From a virus: DNA of 23,502 nucleotides. Under the pieces are notes generated by a model. That model was not told the DNA's origin and did no database searches. It saw only the letters and a list, made by a program, of their open reading frames with translations. The stretch is from positions 1-23,502 of the IMG/VR virus record IMGVR_UViG_3300030202_000190; one strand, 5' to 3'. Of the stretch, positions 15,853-23,025 are shown piece after piece (positions within the stretch are counted from its first letter, which is position 1; every line of letters starts with the position of its first letter). Both the position numbers and the translations under genes were made by a program.

Positions 15853-16160
15853 TATTGCTCCTCTAAGATCAACGTAGTAACACCCACGCCATCTGGTTGG
15901 ACATTGATAATGTTATAAGTAACAGAACTAATTTGAATCGTGTCGCCAATCTCTACATTAGTCATATCTGTAGATCTTCCTGTGCATACAGGTTGAGTTC
16001 CTTCTACTTCCATGCCAAGTCCAGGATCTATAGCAAAGTATTCTTTGTTTAAGATCACATTAATGCTAGATCCGCTACCATTTATAGTGATAGTGGCCGC
16101 TACACCATGTGCATCTGTGTCAAAGTAACCTGCTAGATCTGACGCTGATTCAAGTACCAT
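15852..16160 (-). CDS. Head-tail joining protein (gpFII-like)
   Basis: 102 residues, mainly strands, with the arrangement of lambda gpFII-type connectors: an acidic Ala-rich N-terminal part (DLAGYFDTDAHGVAAT), an NVILNKEYF segment, a middle loop containing one Cys, then GDTIQISSVTYNIINVQPDGVGVTTLIL. Such proteins close the portal vertex and receive the tail. It begins TAATG, sharing bases with the stop of the upstream small gene, and is followed by the gpU-like gene. Fairly confident. Confidence 0.72.
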   Translation of the reverse strand: MVLESASDLAGYFDTDAHGVAATITINGSGSSINVILNKEYFAIDPGLGMEVEGTQPVCTGRSTDMTNVEIGDTIQISSVTYNIINVQPDGVGVTTLILEEQ

Positions 16161-16351
16161 TACTTAGCCTTTTTCTTAGGTGCCTTTTTGACAGCTTTAG
16201 TAGCTGTCTTTTTTGGTTTATCAGAAACATCGCTTGCTGTGCCGTTGCTTACGAATTGTCTTGCTTCCGCAGAAGACACTTCTACAACGTCATTTTTCTT
16301 ACGCATGATTCCTCTAATGTAGGCATCCTGTTCCATTTTTATTTGTGCCAT
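16160..16351 (-). CDS. Small basic-tailed protein after the capsid gene
   Basis: 63 residues from the ATG at 16351, chosen because GGAG lies 6 bases before it; an ATG four codons earlier lies right at the base of a stable hairpin and has no ribosome site. The N-terminal half contains AYIRGIMRKKNDVVEVSSAEARQFVSNGTA, like small head-completion proteins in this slot. The last 20 residues are Lys/Ala/Thr-rich (KKTATKAVKKAPKKKAK), able to bind nucleic acid. The role is uncertain. Confidence 0.65.
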   Translation of the reverse strand: MAQIKMEQDAYIRGIMRKKNDVVEVSSAEARQFVSNGTASDVSDKPKKTATKAVKKAPKKKAK

Positions 16352-16367
16352 TGTTTGCTCCATTGAA

Positions 16368-16389
16368 AGAGGGGAGCGAACTCCCCTCT
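16368..16389 (-). terminator. Strong UUCG hairpin after the capsid gene
   Basis: A perfect 9-base-pair stem (AGAGGGGAG with CTCCCCTCT) closed by TTCG, an exceptionally stable tetraloop, just after the capsid stop at 16401. Only a short T run follows (CTCTTTCA) and the next gene starts at once, so it may be a leaky terminator, a 3' mRNA-protecting hairpin or a translation block rather than a full terminator. Confidence 0.5.
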
Positions 16390-16400
16390 AATCAAATTAA

Positions 16401-17702
16401 TTAAACAGTGATGTCCTTAATCGCCGCGAAAGCGTTAGGGATTCTCACAGCAACATCAACATCCTGGAAGAACGCGATTCTAGTTCCACCAGAAGTGCTT
16501 AATGTTGAACTATCAACAACAACGTCAACACCTGACCAGAAGCCCATCATTACTTGTGCAAAGTCACCCAAGATGAGTGCATGACAAGATCCTGAAGTAG
16601 ATCCTTTGGTTAGTGTGCTAGGAACGTTAGTTGAAACAGTTACATTGTGTCCTAAGATAGAATTGCTATCGTTAAGGATGAAGTTACCTTCTACACCTGA
16701 AGACTGTCTAGGTATTTGTCTCATCGCACCCTGTACGCCAGGAGTAGTTGCGAAATTCAAAGTACCAGTTAGAGCATTGTCCGCCGCAATAGCCGCTTCC
16801 ATGTCTACAATCTTCGCGTAAGTAACAGCACCACCGTTAGTGCCAATGGCAACAACGTTAGTGTCAGACTCTTGCAAGATACCTGAAGGCTCATTAGATC
16901 CACCGCCATTTAGAGCAACCTGGTCTATTTTAGAAGCCATAGTTTGAACTACGTCATTTCTTAGTATTTGCTCAACAGAAGGATCTGATTGCAATGCTAG
17001 TTTTCTTGTGTAGTCAACGTATGTAGCTAAAGTCTTAGGTGCCATTGTGACTTGTGCGAAAGTTGCCGCGCCTTCACTTGGTGCAGATCCTTCAGCAACA
17101 AAAGCAGTATTAGTTACAGATGCAGAAAGCTTTGGAATCGCTATATCACCTTGTAAACCAGTCATAACTCTGCCGCCTAATTGTGCAACAACTGAGTTAG
17201 CATAGACTTCACCGATGAACTCATTCGCCAGGTGATCTGTTCCCTTTAAGAAACCACCTTGTGAGTTAGTTCCAACAGTTTGATCCCTTTGCCCCCAACC
17301 TATGTCCATAGGTAGGTAGAAACCTCTAGCTTCTTTACCAGTTCTAGCGGCGATTTCATTAGAAATCTCTCTTTCTAGTCCTGCATTTGACCAGTCACCG
17401 CTAGATGCCGCTCTAATCGCGTTCAAGAAAGAATAACTGCTTCTTTCTCTGTCGTTTAGTCCAACTTCTGCTACTGGTGTTTCAAGTGGCTTATCGTCTG
17501 CTATTTGATTAAGAAGGATCCCTCTAAATTGCTCTAAAGAATGTCCTTCCGCTATTGATACATCAGCTAAATCACGTTTGTTGTGTTTAGTAGCTAATGC
17601 AAGTATTTCCTTTGCTTCTTTAGCAACTTCAGATCTAACGCTTACAGCAGTTTCAGATCTAACAGCTTCTAAATCAACTTCTGGAGTTTTATTTTCTTCC
17701 AT
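16401..17702 (-). CDS. Major capsid protein made from an internal start
   Basis: The HK97-fold capsid part of the fused ORF, 433 residues if started at the internal ATG at 17702 (residue 400 of the fusion). AAGGA lies 7 bases before this ATG. The first part (MEENKTPEVDLEAVRSETAV, continuing as a charged helix) is a scaffold-like delta domain. The mature shell domain then runs from about fusion residue 530 (GFLKGTDHLANEF, GLQGDIAIPKLS, FAQVTMAPKTLATYVDYTRKL, SDPSVEQILRND, LNGGGSNEPSGIL, LGDFAQVMMGFWSGVD). Length fits HK97 gp5 (385 aa). The protein probably exists both alone and as part of longer forms. Confidence 0.75.
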   Translation of the reverse strand: MEENKTPEVDLEAVRSETAVSVRSEVAKEAKEILALATKHNKRDLADVSIAEGHSLEQFRGILLNQIADDKPLETPVAEVGLNDRERSSYSFLNAIRAASSGDWSNAGLEREISNEIAARTGKEARGFYLPMDIGWGQRDQTVGTNSQGGFLKGTDHLANEFIGEVYANSVVAQLGGRVMTGLQGDIAIPKLSASVTNTAFVAEGSAPSEGAATFAQVTMAPKTLATYVDYTRKLALQSDPSVEQILRNDVVQTMASKIDQVALNGGGSNEPSGILQESDTNVVAIGTNGGAVTYAKIVDMEAAIAADNALTGTLNFATTPGVQGAMRQIPRQSSGVEGNFILNDSNSILGHNVTVSTNVPSTLTKGSTSGSCHALILGDFAQVMMGFWSGVDVVVDSSTLSTSGGTRIAFFQDVDVAVRIPNAFAAIKDITV

Positions 17703-18392
17703 TTTCTTTTCCTTAATAGAATTGTTTATCTCTACAGGGGCTTCCACCTCTGCGCTATCTTTTGACCTGGCAACACCAACCATAGGGTTTGTGTCAGCAG
17801 GTAATGAAACCAGGCTTGCTTCCATAGGAGTCCAACTGGCTCTATAGGTCGTATCTTCAGCAGACTCATCCCTTACCATAGAGTTGATTCTGTAGCCGAC
17901 ACTGACTGAACGCTTAATACCATCCAAAACATCGTTCCAGGTTTCTTGTGCTAGTTCGCTTCTTCCAAAGCGCACCGTTGCCAATGTCCTATTGGTAGCA
18001 CCGTCTAAATTAAAATCCTCAACAATACCTACTTGCCTAGTCGTATCATGGTCTAGTAAAACAGGCATATTGCCGCTTCTCGCCCAAGTCATATCAACTG
18101 ACTCAGGGGAATGGTCTAGCACCTCCATTCCAAAACTACGTTCCACAGGTTCCTCAGAAGAAAGAGCAATGCGGACAGTTCTTTTGTCCTCATTAATCAT
18201 TTCTGCCCTGGATAGATCAATGGAGCGGTAGTTAGTTTCGTCTTTATCAAAACGCTTTTCTTCGTCTTCATCATCGCCGTATGAATTAGATTCAATTTCC
18301 TGGACAACTTCAGCTTTTGCAAACTTTACGTTGTAAGAATCTTCGTCTTCCTCAACAGCTAAGATATGACGACCTTCCGTTCTTTCATCCAT
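16401..18392 (-). CDS. Protease-capsid form from an internal start
   Basis: Second in-frame internal start of the same ORF: ATG at 18392 (fusion residue 170, MDERTEGRHILAV), preceded by AAGGAG with a 6-base spacer. It would give a 663-residue protease-capsid protein without the N-terminal domain. Both internal sites are stronger than average for this genome, so three lengths of product are predicted. This is a site prediction; no product is shown. Confidence 0.5.
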   Translation of the reverse strand: MDERTEGRHILAVEEDEDSYNVKFAKAEVVQEIESNSYGDDEDEEKRFDKDETNYRSIDLSRAEMINEDKRTVRIALSSEEPVERSFGMEVLDHSPESVDMTWARSGNMPVLLDHDTTRQVGIVEDFNLDGATNRTLATVRFGRSELAQETWNDVLDGIKRSVSVGYRINSMVRDESAEDTTYRASWTPMEASLVSLPADTNPMVGVARSKDSAEVEAPVEINNSIKEKKMEENKTPEVDLEAVRSETAVSVRSEVAKEAKEILALATKHNKRDLADVSIAEGHSLEQFRGILLNQIADDKPLETPVAEVGLNDRERSSYSFLNAIRAASSGDWSNAGLEREISNEIAARTGKEARGFYLPMDIGWGQRDQTVGTNSQGGFLKGTDHLANEFIGEVYANSVVAQLGGRVMTGLQGDIAIPKLSASVTNTAFVAEGSAPSEGAATFAQVTMAPKTLATYVDYTRKLALQSDPSVEQILRNDVVQTMASKIDQVALNGGGSNEPSGILQESDTNVVAIGTNGGAVTYAKIVDMEAAIAADNALTGTLNFATTPGVQGAMRQIPRQSSGVEGNFILNDSNSILGHNVTVSTNVPSTLTKGSTSGSCHALILGDFAQVMMGFWSGVDVVVDSSTLSTSGGTRIAFFQDVDVAVRIPNAFAAIKDITV

Positions 18393-18899
18393 ATCTGTCT
18401 CCTTGGATTTAAGTTTTAAATTTGAGCCGTTAGGCTCGCTTTCTATAGATTCCTCTATAAAAACTGTTTCACCTCTATCAGCTAACTTACGTTTAAGCTC
18501 ATTGATGATTTTTTTCATACCGCCTGTACCTAGTTTGGGATTGACTACACCCCATTTCATTAGAGCTACAATGCCTGCAACATTAGATACGTTAGGCTCT
18601 TTGTCTGTATCTACAAAAGCATTGCCATCATTAACACTGTGTCTTGCCGCCCATGCTTCGCGTTCCTTGATCCAATCTAAAACGCCTTGTGTTTCAGATC
18701 CTTGCCTGGCTTTACCCCATAATGTGAAGGCATCACTGCCCCTTATGTTGCCGCCTGCGCTCCAGATCTTCTTGTGATTGTTTTTAAGATCTAAAACATA
18801 TTCATAATCAAACTGTTTGTATTTAGAATTACGCAAACTAATCTTCTGATCGTCACCAGATTCAGGAAAATTAGTTTCTCTGTGGTCTAATTCAGACAC
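16401..18899 (-). CDS. Prohead protease-major capsid fusion (HK97 type)
   Basis: 832 residues starting GTG with AAGGGG about six bases upstream. Residues 30-145 form a phage-head-associated helical domain (KIWSAGGN, GVLDWIKEREAWAARH, NVAGIVALMKWGVVNP), then an acidic linker. Residues about 225-380 form a U35-type serine protease: SSEEPVERSFGMEVLDHSPE, His284 in LLDHDTT, a likely nucleophile Ser333 in RSVSVGYRI, and PMEASLVSLPAD. Residues 400-832 are the capsid. The protease should cut the delta domain and itself after assembly. Fusion of protease and shell is known in some phages, but usually two genes are seen. It overlaps the small membrane gene upstream by 8 bases. Confidence 0.88.
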   Translation of the reverse strand: MSELDHRETNFPESGDDQKISLRNSKYKQFDYEYVLDLKNNHKKIWSAGGNIRGSDAFTLWGKARQGSETQGVLDWIKEREAWAARHSVNDGNAFVDTDKEPNVSNVAGIVALMKWGVVNPKLGTGGMKKIINELKRKLADRGETVFIEESIESEPNGSNLKLKSKETDMDERTEGRHILAVEEDEDSYNVKFAKAEVVQEIESNSYGDDEDEEKRFDKDETNYRSIDLSRAEMINEDKRTVRIALSSEEPVERSFGMEVLDHSPESVDMTWARSGNMPVLLDHDTTRQVGIVEDFNLDGATNRTLATVRFGRSELAQETWNDVLDGIKRSVSVGYRINSMVRDESAEDTTYRASWTPMEASLVSLPADTNPMVGVARSKDSAEVEAPVEINNSIKEKKMEENKTPEVDLEAVRSETAVSVRSEVAKEAKEILALATKHNKRDLADVSIAEGHSLEQFRGILLNQIADDKPLETPVAEVGLNDRERSSYSFLNAIRAASSGDWSNAGLEREISNEIAARTGKEARGFYLPMDIGWGQRDQTVGTNSQGGFLKGTDHLANEFIGEVYANSVVAQLGGRVMTGLQGDIAIPKLSASVTNTAFVAEGSAPSEGAATFAQVTMAPKTLATYVDYTRKLALQSDPSVEQILRNDVVQTMASKIDQVALNGGGSNEPSGILQESDTNVVAIGTNGGAVTYAKIVDMEAAIAADNALTGTLNFATTPGVQGAMRQIPRQSSGVEGNFILNDSNSILGHNVTVSTNVPSTLTKGSTSGSCHALILGDFAQVMMGFWSGVDVVVDSSTLSTSGGTRIAFFQDVDVAVRIPNAFAAIKDITV

Positions 18900-19026
18900 T
18901 TTTTACCCCTTGCAGAACAGCAAAAACCCTTAGTCCTAAAGAAAACAAGGCGACAGAGAGTGCGCCCAACGCCTGTATTTTGCTCATCATTTGTAATAAA
19001 TGATCCCACCTCAACTGCTTAATCAT
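18892..19026 (-). CDS. 44-residue membrane protein between portal and protease
   Basis: Starts at ATG 19026, overlapping the portal stop (ATGATTAA), and ends 8 bases inside the protease-capsid gene. A single hydrophobic segment lies at about 18-40 (ALGALSVALFSLGLRVFAVL), with a basic N-terminal side. Longer readings to 19074 only overlap the portal. Both junctions suggest coupled translation, which supports it being real. No family recognised. Confidence 0.55.
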   Translation of the reverse strand: MIKQLRWDHLLQMMSKIQALGALSVALFSLGLRVFAVLQGVKSV

Positions 19027-20503
19027 TGTCTGCACCCTGTAATTCAGGTTCAACAGCGCTTGTTTGCGCTCCAAAAGGTTGAAATGCGGTAGTTACACCG
19101 TATTGCTCTGCTAATTTCGTTTCTCTGTCGTGCTGTTCAAATAATTCTTCTACATCACGACCATAAGCGGCCTGAATGTCGCTCATAGTTACTTGTCCTG
19201 ACTTCAATCCCATAATGTTGGCCTGGATCTCTTTTTGCGGATCTACATAACTCCAAGATCTTGGAATAAACGTGGTTGAGTCTGCAAACTTATCAAATCG
19301 TGTGATAGGCATAGGGATCTGATTAGTTGTCATAGCCATCTCTAGCCATTCTCTAAATATTGGCTCTATAAAGTGTGCAATTACGAATTCTTGTATGACT
19401 CCAAACTGTGCGCGGTCTTCTAAAGATCCTGCGCGGATAGAACTGTAATTAACTGAACTTAAATCGTTAGCTAATGAGTGATAACTAATATTTAAACCAC
19501 TTGCTATACCTCTTAGAATTGCAGTTTCAAATGCTTCAAATGCAGACGTAGGGTGATTAGGTTCAAAACTCTTAAAGTCCATGCCGCTAGGTAGCTGTTC
19601 AAATGTTCCTGGCTCAGCTTCCATGATTGGTGAATACGTATCTTCGTAGTCTTCACCTACATAGCCATCACCACCAGGAGAAACATAGAAACCCATTTTG
19701 CAGGCCGCTAACCTGGATGCTGTTAGTTCTGCCTGTCTGTAACCATTTAGCGTATGGATTTTGTCCATAGCTGTAGAAGTCCAGGGTACACCGCGTGTCA
19801 TTTCTGGTCTTTCTTGTATGTAGGCGTGTATTAGTTCCTCCGCAGGGATCCTGGTGTATTTTTGTGAATGAACTGTGCTGTATTGTGCTGAGTCGTAAGG
19901 GTGTTGTTTGAATAGATGATAAGCAAGCGGTTTTCCTACACCGTTTACTTCAACGCCCATGCGGATAGTTTTATTGTCTTGTAGTTTGTAATCGTATTCT
20001 TCGTCTAGGTGATCCGCTTCTATAAATTGTATTGAGTAGTTATAAGGATTGTCTTTTGTCTTAACGTGCTTAACTAAGCACTCACCATCTCTGGCTAATG
20101 TTTCTACAAATAGTTTTTGTGCATCAATAAAACTCAACTTACCAGTTACAGTACAAGTTTCTTTTTTGCACCATTTAGCAAATTCACGTTCTATGATCTG
20201 ATTGCCTATTATGTCTAGCTGACCGTTATCATCCCTTGCTTTGCATGACAGTCTTATGCCTTTAGTACCGATAACGTTAGCTGACAACAATGCCAGGTAT
20301 CTTTTAACGTAACTATCGTTCCTGGCTAACTCTCTAGATCTATCACGTAAAGTGCGTAGGGCAGGAGCCAGTTCTGCATCAGCAGACTTTGAATTACTAA
20401 AAAAGTCTGCAAACAGACGGCCTTTGTTAGCACCTGCATAAGTTCGCAGGTTAAGTGGTCTACTTTTTTTACGGCCACCAAATAATCTTTTGTACCAGGG
20501 CAT
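19019..20503 (-). CDS. Portal protein, lambda type
   Basis: 494 residues; the dodecameric ring through which DNA enters and leaves the head. The sequence matches the lambda gpB/Phage_portal_2 layout: a basic start (MPWYKRLFGGRKKSRPLNLR), ELARNDSYVKRYLALLSANVIGTKGI (around 54-80), FVETLARDGECLVKH, IQFIEADHLDEEYD, RGVPWTSTAMDKIHTLNGYRQAELTASRLAACKMGF, and the ASGLNISYHSLANDLSSVNYSSIRAGSLEDRAQF motif (about 335-370). A C-terminal helical part with WSYVDPQKEIQANIMGLKSG follows. Its ATG directly follows the TAG of the upstream gene. Strong assignment. Confidence 0.92.
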   Translation of the reverse strand: MPWYKRLFGGRKKSRPLNLRTYAGANKGRLFADFFSNSKSADAELAPALRTLRDRSRELARNDSYVKRYLALLSANVIGTKGIRLSCKARDDNGQLDIIGNQIIEREFAKWCKKETCTVTGKLSFIDAQKLFVETLARDGECLVKHVKTKDNPYNYSIQFIEADHLDEEYDYKLQDNKTIRMGVEVNGVGKPLAYHLFKQHPYDSAQYSTVHSQKYTRIPAEELIHAYIQERPEMTRGVPWTSTAMDKIHTLNGYRQAELTASRLAACKMGFYVSPGGDGYVGEDYEDTYSPIMEAEPGTFEQLPSGMDFKSFEPNHPTSAFEAFETAILRGIASGLNISYHSLANDLSSVNYSSIRAGSLEDRAQFGVIQEFVIAHFIEPIFREWLEMAMTTNQIPMPITRFDKFADSTTFIPRSWSYVDPQKEIQANIMGLKSGQVTMSDIQAAYGRDVEELFEQHDRETKLAEQYGVTTAFQPFGAQTSAVEPELQGADND

Positions 20504-21094
20504 CTAAAATCTCGCTTTTATTAAGGATCCTGTGGCTAAACCTTTACTGATCCTGTCTTTTTTTATCTCTAAATTAACTTTATATCTGTAGTATTCGTAC
20601 CAATCGCGTATCTCTTCTGGAGTCATACGGCTTAATGATCTGCCTGCTACACTCATGCTTGATTGATCTATAGATGCTCTGTTTTCCAACATAGCTTCTA
20701 GAGCATCAAAAACTATTCTGGCGTGTGACCTAGGATCTGAAGTGTCAGCATCTAAGTTAGCCTCTAGAGTCACAAAACCTGAACTAACAACCACTCTTTG
20801 TGAAGATGAGTTAGTAATGTATTCCTGGTAACTGTAATCGCCCTTTGTATAGCCTGACGTAGTCGTACTAGGTACCTCTACTATGTAAGCTGTTGAACTT
20901 TCTGTAATTACAGAACTGGCAAGTGCTATTTCTGTGGCGGCCGAACTTAGTAATCTAAAACTATAAGTCAGCGTATAACTTGTAGGGATATAATCTGTTG
21001 CTATGTCTTCTCGTTTCCATGCCCAACGGTCGCCAACCGTTAATGTTTCTGGCACATTAGAAGGGTAATTTTCTGAGTCAAATAAATTAGCCAA
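20504..21094 (-). CDS. Head completion protein with gpW-like C-terminus
   Basis: 196 residues, started by TTG at 21094 with GAGGG 9 bases upstream; no ATG fits. Residues 1-115 form a strand-rich domain (TLTYSFRLLSS, TAYIVEVPSTTTSGY, GDYSYQEYITNSSSQRVVVSSGFVTL). The last 75 resemble the gpW fold: a helix DALEAMLEN, a strand pair with SMSVAGRSLSRM, then TPEEIRDWYEYYRYKVNLEI. Its position between terL and portal is that of lambda W. The N-terminal domain is an extra not present in lambda gpW (68 aa). The promoter-like element lies 30 bases upstream. Confidence 0.68.
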   Translation of the reverse strand: MANLFDSENYPSNVPETLTVGDRWAWKREDIATDYIPTSYTLTYSFRLLSSAATEIALASSVITESSTAYIVEVPSTTTSGYTKGDYSYQEYITNSSSQRVVVSSGFVTLEANLDADTSDPRSHARIVFDALEAMLENRASIDQSSMSVAGRSLSRMTPEEIRDWYEYYRYKVNLEIKKDRISKGLATGSLIKARF

Positions 21095-21124
21095 TTTCTG
21101 CCCTCATACAGTTTTTTTAAGACC

Positions 21125-21149
21125 GTAAGTTGCATTTTTAGCTTGTCAA
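21125..21149 (-). promoter_or_regulatory. Promoter-like element, copy 1 (after terL)
   Basis: Minus strand TTGAC, 10 bases, TGCAACTTAC, then GGTCTT; it shares 16 continuous bases (TGCAACTTACGGTCTT) with the copy at 6674-6698. It lies in the 59-base gap between terL (ends 21154) and the gpW-like gene and would start the head-tail transcript. A -10 box of normal sequence is not evident. Confidence 0.6.
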
Positions 21150-21153
21150 CACT

Positions 21154-23025
21154 CTACCAATCCTTCACGAATGATTTTTTTCTACGTGGTTTTCGTCTTT
21201 CTTTAAATAGATCTCTGCCTTTTGGTTCTTTTGTTGGCAGATCTTCTTGTTCTTGCTTTGGCATTTCTGTCTTGCCTGCAATTCTTTCTAGATCTGGGTT
21301 CAGTATATGAAAGGCAACCAGGCAATAGTTATAGCAATCTAGTGCTTCGTTTCTGTCTCTCTTCTGTACCCAAACAACTGACTTGCGACCACGTACATAC
21401 TTAATTGCTCTTTTCTCTGCCGTAAGTTGCTTAAAGTATTCTTCATCCATAGTGGCGGCAAAATGTATGTATCCTGGCCCGGGTTCTTCAACCTGCAACC
21501 AACTAAACAAAGTTTCTTTGCAAGTATCTACGCCTGCTGAAAACAGTTGCACTCTTTGTCTGCCAGATTGCGAACTTTTACCTGCTATGGGTTTACCTGC
21601 TTGGCTTTGTCCTTTGATTGCAAAGATCCTACGACCTTGCCTGGGTTTTACAAAATTATAAACAGATTGGGTTTGATAACCTGAGTCAACAGCTACACAA
21701 GCAATAGGCAAGCTTGGTAGTGTTTCTCTGTCGTATCTTCTTTGTAAATATTCATCTATATCTTTCCATACCTGATATTGTGCTGTTTCACCCCAAAACA
21801 CCTGGTGTTCTATGACATAAGATTGTGAATCTAAACCCCAACCTATAACACTCATCTCTAAACGGTCTTCCTGGCAATCTATGCCTGCTGTAATAACCAG
21901 AACATCATCAGGTATACACTCAGAATCCCAATTTTCACGTTTTGCCATTAGTCCTTCTGACTCTATTTCTTCACCCTGGTCACGCCACACTTCACCGAGG
22001 GCAGTATTAACCCAAGTCTTTAACATTTCTGGGTGTTTACGTGCCTGGTTGAATCCAACTGCCATAGATGCCCAAGTTGACCAAGGCGAATACAGCTCTG
22101 AAATATGAAATCCTGCAATCGTAGTTGTTTCTTCTTCTGCTCTCCATTCTCCATCGCGTAGCATCTGAATTTTGTGTTTTTCTTCCATAATAGATCCACA
22201 TTCTTGGCATACATAATGTGCGGTTTCAGGCTCGTTTTCTTCCCAATGAATATTTGCCCATTCCAACGTAATAAATTCGTTACAGTGTACGCATGGCACC
22301 CAGAACTTGCGTTTGTCGCTACTTTCAAAGGCAGTTTGTATACGTGATAAACCATCAATAGTAGGTGTCGATGCCATGATGATTTTGCGGTTCCAAAATG
22401 TCGTAGTACGTTTTGTGGCAAGTGCTATTGGATCACCTTCACTGCCTGCTGACTGTGGGTATCTATCACACTCATCTACTAGCAATATTCTTATTGGTCT
22501 ACTTGCTAAACCGCTTGCAGAGTTAGCACCAACTATAGTCATGTGACCACCAGGAAACTTTTTGTGTAAAACGGTGTTTTCGCTATCTCTAGATCTAGGT
22601 TCTTTAACTTTATCAACCAGGGCAGGGGATGAAGCAAGCATAGGAGCAAGTCTGTCTTTGCTAAATGCTCTACCCATTTCTATAGTTGGTTGCATACACA
22701 TAATGGGGCAGGGATCCTGGCTAATGTAGTAACCCAAAACATTTAGTAACAGTTCTGTTGCTCCTACCTGTGCGCTTTTCATAAATACAACGGTTTCTAT
22801 ATTGCGATCAATAATGCAATCCATTATCTGCTTTTGATACGGTGCGCGTGACGTGCGCCACTTGCCTGGTTCTGCGCTAGACTCAGATGTTAAGAAACGG
22901 TAGTCATCAGACCACTCACTAACCAGTAGCTTCTTTGGCGGTTGGAACGTCTTTGCCGTTTCTGTCCATACCCAACTCATTGGGTTCTTGATATTCAACT
23001 TCTGTGAGTTCGTTAAGTGCTTCAT
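21154..23025 (-). CDS. terL: Terminase large subunit (lambda gpA type)
   Basis: 623-residue packaging motor and DNA-cutting enzyme. A Walker A-like MKSAQVGATELLL lies at about 82-94 and Walker B ILLVDECDRYP at 180-190, with ASTPT (coupling motif) near 217-222. A CxxC...CxxC pair (245, 248, 273, 276) probably holds zinc. The nuclease acids appear as AGIDCQEDR (Asp383), AVDSGY (Asp447) and RNEALDCYNY (Asp563). The tail is basic. This belongs to the GpA (PF05876) group, which cuts at cos. The start at 23025 overlaps terS by 107 bases; an ATG at 22980 is an alternative, and neither has a strong ribosome site. Family certain, start uncertain. Confidence 0.92.
   Translation of the reverse strand: MKHLTNSQKLNIKNPMSWVWTETAKTFQPPKKLLVSEWSDDYRFLTSESSAEPGKWRTSRAPYQKQIMDCIIDRNIETVVFMKSAQVGATELLLNVLGYYISQDPCPIMCMQPTIEMGRAFSKDRLAPMLASSPALVDKVKEPRSRDSENTVLHKKFPGGHMTIVGANSASGLASRPIRILLVDECDRYPQSAGSEGDPIALATKRTTTFWNRKIIMASTPTIDGLSRIQTAFESSDKRKFWVPCVHCNEFITLEWANIHWEENEPETAHYVCQECGSIMEEKHKIQMLRDGEWRAEEETTTIAGFHISELYSPWSTWASMAVGFNQARKHPEMLKTWVNTALGEVWRDQGEEIESEGLMAKRENWDSECIPDDVLVITAGIDCQEDRLEMSVIGWGLDSQSYVIEHQVFWGETAQYQVWKDIDEYLQRRYDRETLPSLPIACVAVDSGYQTQSVYNFVKPRQGRRIFAIKGQSQAGKPIAGKSSQSGRQRVQLFSAGVDTCKETLFSWLQVEEPGPGYIHFAATMDEEYFKQLTAEKRAIKYVRGRKSVVWVQKRDRNEALDCYNYCLVAFHILNPDLERIAGKTEMPKQEQEDLPTKEPKGRDLFKERRKPRRKKSFVKDW

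Noticed and set aside
19019-19074. Longer 60-residue version of the small protein after the portal
   Set aside because: Its first 16 residues only re-read the portal end in another frame; the ATG at 19026 overlapping the portal stop is the better start.
22020-22421. 133-codon minus-strand ORF inside terL
   Set aside because: It lies in another frame of the terL nuclease/zinc region, is rich in rare residues and has no ribosome site; terL motifs are complete across it.
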